Source: Byssochlamys sp. IMV 00236 (Eukaryota > Ascomycota > Eurotiomycetes > Eurotiales > Thermoascaceae). From it: a DNA stretch of 18,170 nucleotides. The notes below the pieces were generated by a model. That model was not told the DNA's origin. It was given only the letters and a program-made list of their open reading frames with translations, and did not search any database. Location: assembly GCA_001931875.2 (NCBI GenBank), contig MSJH02000302.1, positions 1 to 18,170 of the forward strand, written 5' to 3'. Position numbers and translations under genes: made by a program. Within the stretch, counting starts at the first letter, position 1. Each line of letters opens with the position of its first letter. Shown piece by piece: positions 16,058 to 18,170 of this stretch.

Positions 16058-18033
16058 CTACAAGGATACAACATCCATATCTTCATGTGTGTAATCTATA
16101 AATGAAGTTCTGAAAGGCTTTTTTATGGATATGAATGACGCATCAGATATATGACGATAGGCAGTATCATCTTCATCATCTTGATCCAAGAAATTACTAC
16201 TAAAGAAAGTAAACTCTGATTCATTCTGGTTGACCATGCCATCACTCTGTCGAATAAAAGAATAACCTCGGAACGCATTCTCTGTCAAGCCAGCTGGACA
16301 GTGTTCGGGTAAATACTTTTGACGTAATAGGATCGCTTCATCATTCTCTTCCTTGATGTGAGTAGACATGCGTAGGAAATCTGGATCAAAGTTACTGAGA
16401 TCTGTCTCGGATGACGTCGAAGGCACATACATTGGTTTCACTTTTTTCGCATAGACATCTTTCCAATTTAGATGATTGATAAAGTAAGGATGAGTTCTGA
16501 TCTCAAATACACCACTGGTACCAGAGCCTAGCCGTAAGAACGGATCACGCTCTAATAAACCAGCGATCAAGTCCATCGCTTCGGGATCAAAGTGAGCAGG
16601 GAAGAGCAAGTCGTCATAGAGAACTCGTTCGTACATTTCGTCTGGAGTGGAAGCACCAAATGGTGTGATGCCTGTGATCATTTCGTATAGCATTGTTCCA
16701 AGACTCCAATAATCGGCAGCATAAGAATACTCTTCCTCTTGAAGAATAATTTCCGGTGCTAAATATTCTGGTGTGCCACAATAGGTTGTCGTACGATGCT
16801 CTTCATTATCGCTAAACATTTTCGATAGACCGAAATCAGTTAATACAATGTGACCATCACTAGCTAATAGCACATTTTCAGGTTTCAAGTCTCTACAAGA
16901 ATACATGAGAACGAATTTATGAAAGGAGGGAAGTTTTTTACCTGTAGAGTATGTGATGTCTATGTAATTCTTGAAGGCCCATGACGATTTCAGCACAATA
17001 GAGTCTACATTGTTCCTTGGGAAAACAGATGAACCTTTGAAGTAAAGTGGCTAAATCAGCCCCAGCATGATAATCCAACACAAGATATAAATTCTGCATA
17101 TCCTGAAATGCCCAATGAAGTTGAATTAAGAATGGATGTCTTAGGTCAGAGACAGTAGCCAGGATATCCCTTTCCATCTTGATATGGTTGACCTCTCTTG
17201 TCGTAATGTTCCACGATTTATTAATTGTCTTTAGTGCATACAACTTGGCTTGTCTTCTCACAAGGATCACCTTGCCTGTTGCTCCTTTACCCAGTACCTT
17301 GATCAATTCGAACTGATCGATATGTACAGCGTCATCGTGATGAACAATAGACGATATCGTGGTTGGAGGTGAAGGTGGTGCGACCAGTCGTTTACATTGT
17401 CTGACATCATAAAAGGAACTTTTTCTTTTTAAAGTATGTGGTGGTGTCATAATAGATGGCTGTGCGACTATACATGATTTATGATGACTATTGTTACTAT
17501 GGCTGCCATGCGATTGCTTCGAAATCATTCTATCCTCATCTCGCTGCACAGACAAGAACTCTCTTAGAAGTGAGCATTGTGCGATATGAACTATGGACTG
17601 GTTTAGATAAGCCTGTAATCGTTCTGCGTTTGTCTTTCTCTTTTTAAGTGTAAACAGTGAGCGTAATGTGTTTATCTTGTTGTTTTTTGTCAATTTCGGC
17701 AGTGGAACCCGATATTTAGGAAAATGTTTGTGAAGCTGTATATGTAGATTGTTTATATTTATATATAATATAAAGGGCAATTGTTACACACTTACAAGGC
17801 TGTCTAATTCAATAAAATCTTTAAGGTATCGAACAAGTGAAAGATGGCAATCTTTATCTTCCAACATGACATGATATACCTATACTATATTAGTCCTTTG
17901 TCTTGTACATTTCATTCTTTTTATTTACAATGCAACTCACTCCAGACACCACTTGCATATTATTTTCAATGACTGCGATTCGATATGGGTAAGACGGCTG
18001 ATGATTTTGTTGATGAATAACTGCTCCGGGCAT
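16058..18033 (-). CDS. PX-domain AGC serine/threonine protein kinase (SGK3-like)
   Basis: Exons on -: 18033-17941, 17879-17796, 17735-16942 and 16892-16058; introns of 61, 60 and 49 bases; 601 residues. Residues about 17-125 form a PX domain (YRIAVIENNMQVVSG, then VRYLKDFIELDSLLHKHFP, then LREFLSVQ) that should bind phosphoinositides on endosomes. A linker rich in His, Ser and Pro follows. The kinase domain spans about 201-461: Gly loop GKGATGK (208-214), Lys228, YRDLKPEN (Asp325), DFG 343-345, and the T-loop TYCGTPEY with Thr360 as PDK1 site. The hydrophobic motif FRGYSF (531-536, Ser535) marks a TORC2-type site. All catalytic residues are present, so it should be active. The order PX then AGC kinase is that of animal SGK3/CISK; yeast Ypk1/2 lack PX. 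The acidic C-terminal tail after the hydrophobic motif is unusually long (about 65 residues). Confidence 0.93.
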
Positions 18034-18135
18034 AATTCGGTTTTATTGATAAATATAATAAATAAAAGGTACAAAAGAAACAAATAATAAAAAAAAGGGT
18101 AAAAAGAGGAAAGAAAAGCAAAGAACTTCTTTTAT

Positions 18136-18166
<31 letters not shown>

Positions 18167-18170
18167 TTCC
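18034..18170. promoter_or_regulatory. Leader/promoter of the PX kinase and poly-T contig edge
   Basis: On + this is A/G-rich (CT-rich on the kinase coding strand) with AATAAT/AATAAA runs. It ends in a T run of more than 20 bases, mirroring the left edge of the window. The promoter may continue beyond the window. Confidence 0.5.

Noticed and set aside
1..18170. CRISPR arrays, operons, phage or transposon-type systems
   Set aside because: The genes are spliced eukaryotic housekeeping and regulatory genes; no direct-repeat arrays, transposase, reverse transcriptase or terminal repeats were seen.

Overview
This window is eukaryotic, almost certainly fungal, and most likely from an early-diverging mould of the Mucoromycota/Mucorales type. 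The genes are intron-rich, with introns of mostly 48-93 bases bounded by GT(A/G)...(T/C)AG. Intergenic DNA is AT-rich, leaders are pyrimidine-rich, Asn/His homopolymer runs occur in proteins, and genes are packed tightly on both strands. The exact genus cannot be read from the sequence. Both ends are poly-T runs, so the window looks like a whole contig bounded by homopolymers.

Left part (1-4459): the C-terminal 643 codons of a heavy-metal (Cu+-type) P1B ATPase on +, which enters the window in mid A-domain. It is followed after only 73 bases by a small secreted four-cysteine protein on +. A 646-residue F-box/leucine-rich-repeat protein on - converges on it. Next comes a 1.27 kb gene-poor stretch (4460-5728) with GA-rich tracts and one 80-codon open segment of uncertain meaning.

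Middle (5729-11396), all on -: an unrecognised 544-residue low-complexity protein rich in basic Ser/Thr motifs (2 exons), and upstream of it a 16-exon, 969-residue importin-13-type karyopherin. I rebuilt the karyopherin exon by exon; every phase closes, and two of its introns are GC-AG. From 11397 to 12905 there is no secure gene, but there are suggestive coding segments on -, including a possible 91-residue membrane protein.

Right part (12906-18033): an unrecognised 295-residue protein on + (3 exons), then RCE1, the CAAX prenyl endoprotease, on - (4 exons, 276 aa). The two stop codons are only 10 bases apart. RCE1 is divergent from ERCC1/RAD10 on + (single exon, 279 aa), with a shared 221-base promoter. 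ERCC1 in turn converges on a complete PX-domain AGC protein kinase on - (4 exons, 601 aa; SGK3/CISK-like layout with T-loop and hydrophobic motif).

The genes are unrelated housekeeping and regulatory functions: copper transport, ubiquitin adaptor, nuclear import, prenyl-protein processing, nucleotide-excision repair and lipid-responsive kinase signalling. Nothing suggests a metabolic cluster, a mobile element or a defence system. The most interesting points are a seven-cysteine cluster inside the ATPase nucleotide-binding region, very tight convergent 3' ends, GC-AG introns, a perfect 24-base palindrome filling half of a 48-base RCE1 intron, and the unexplained coding signal near 11.5-12.0 kb.
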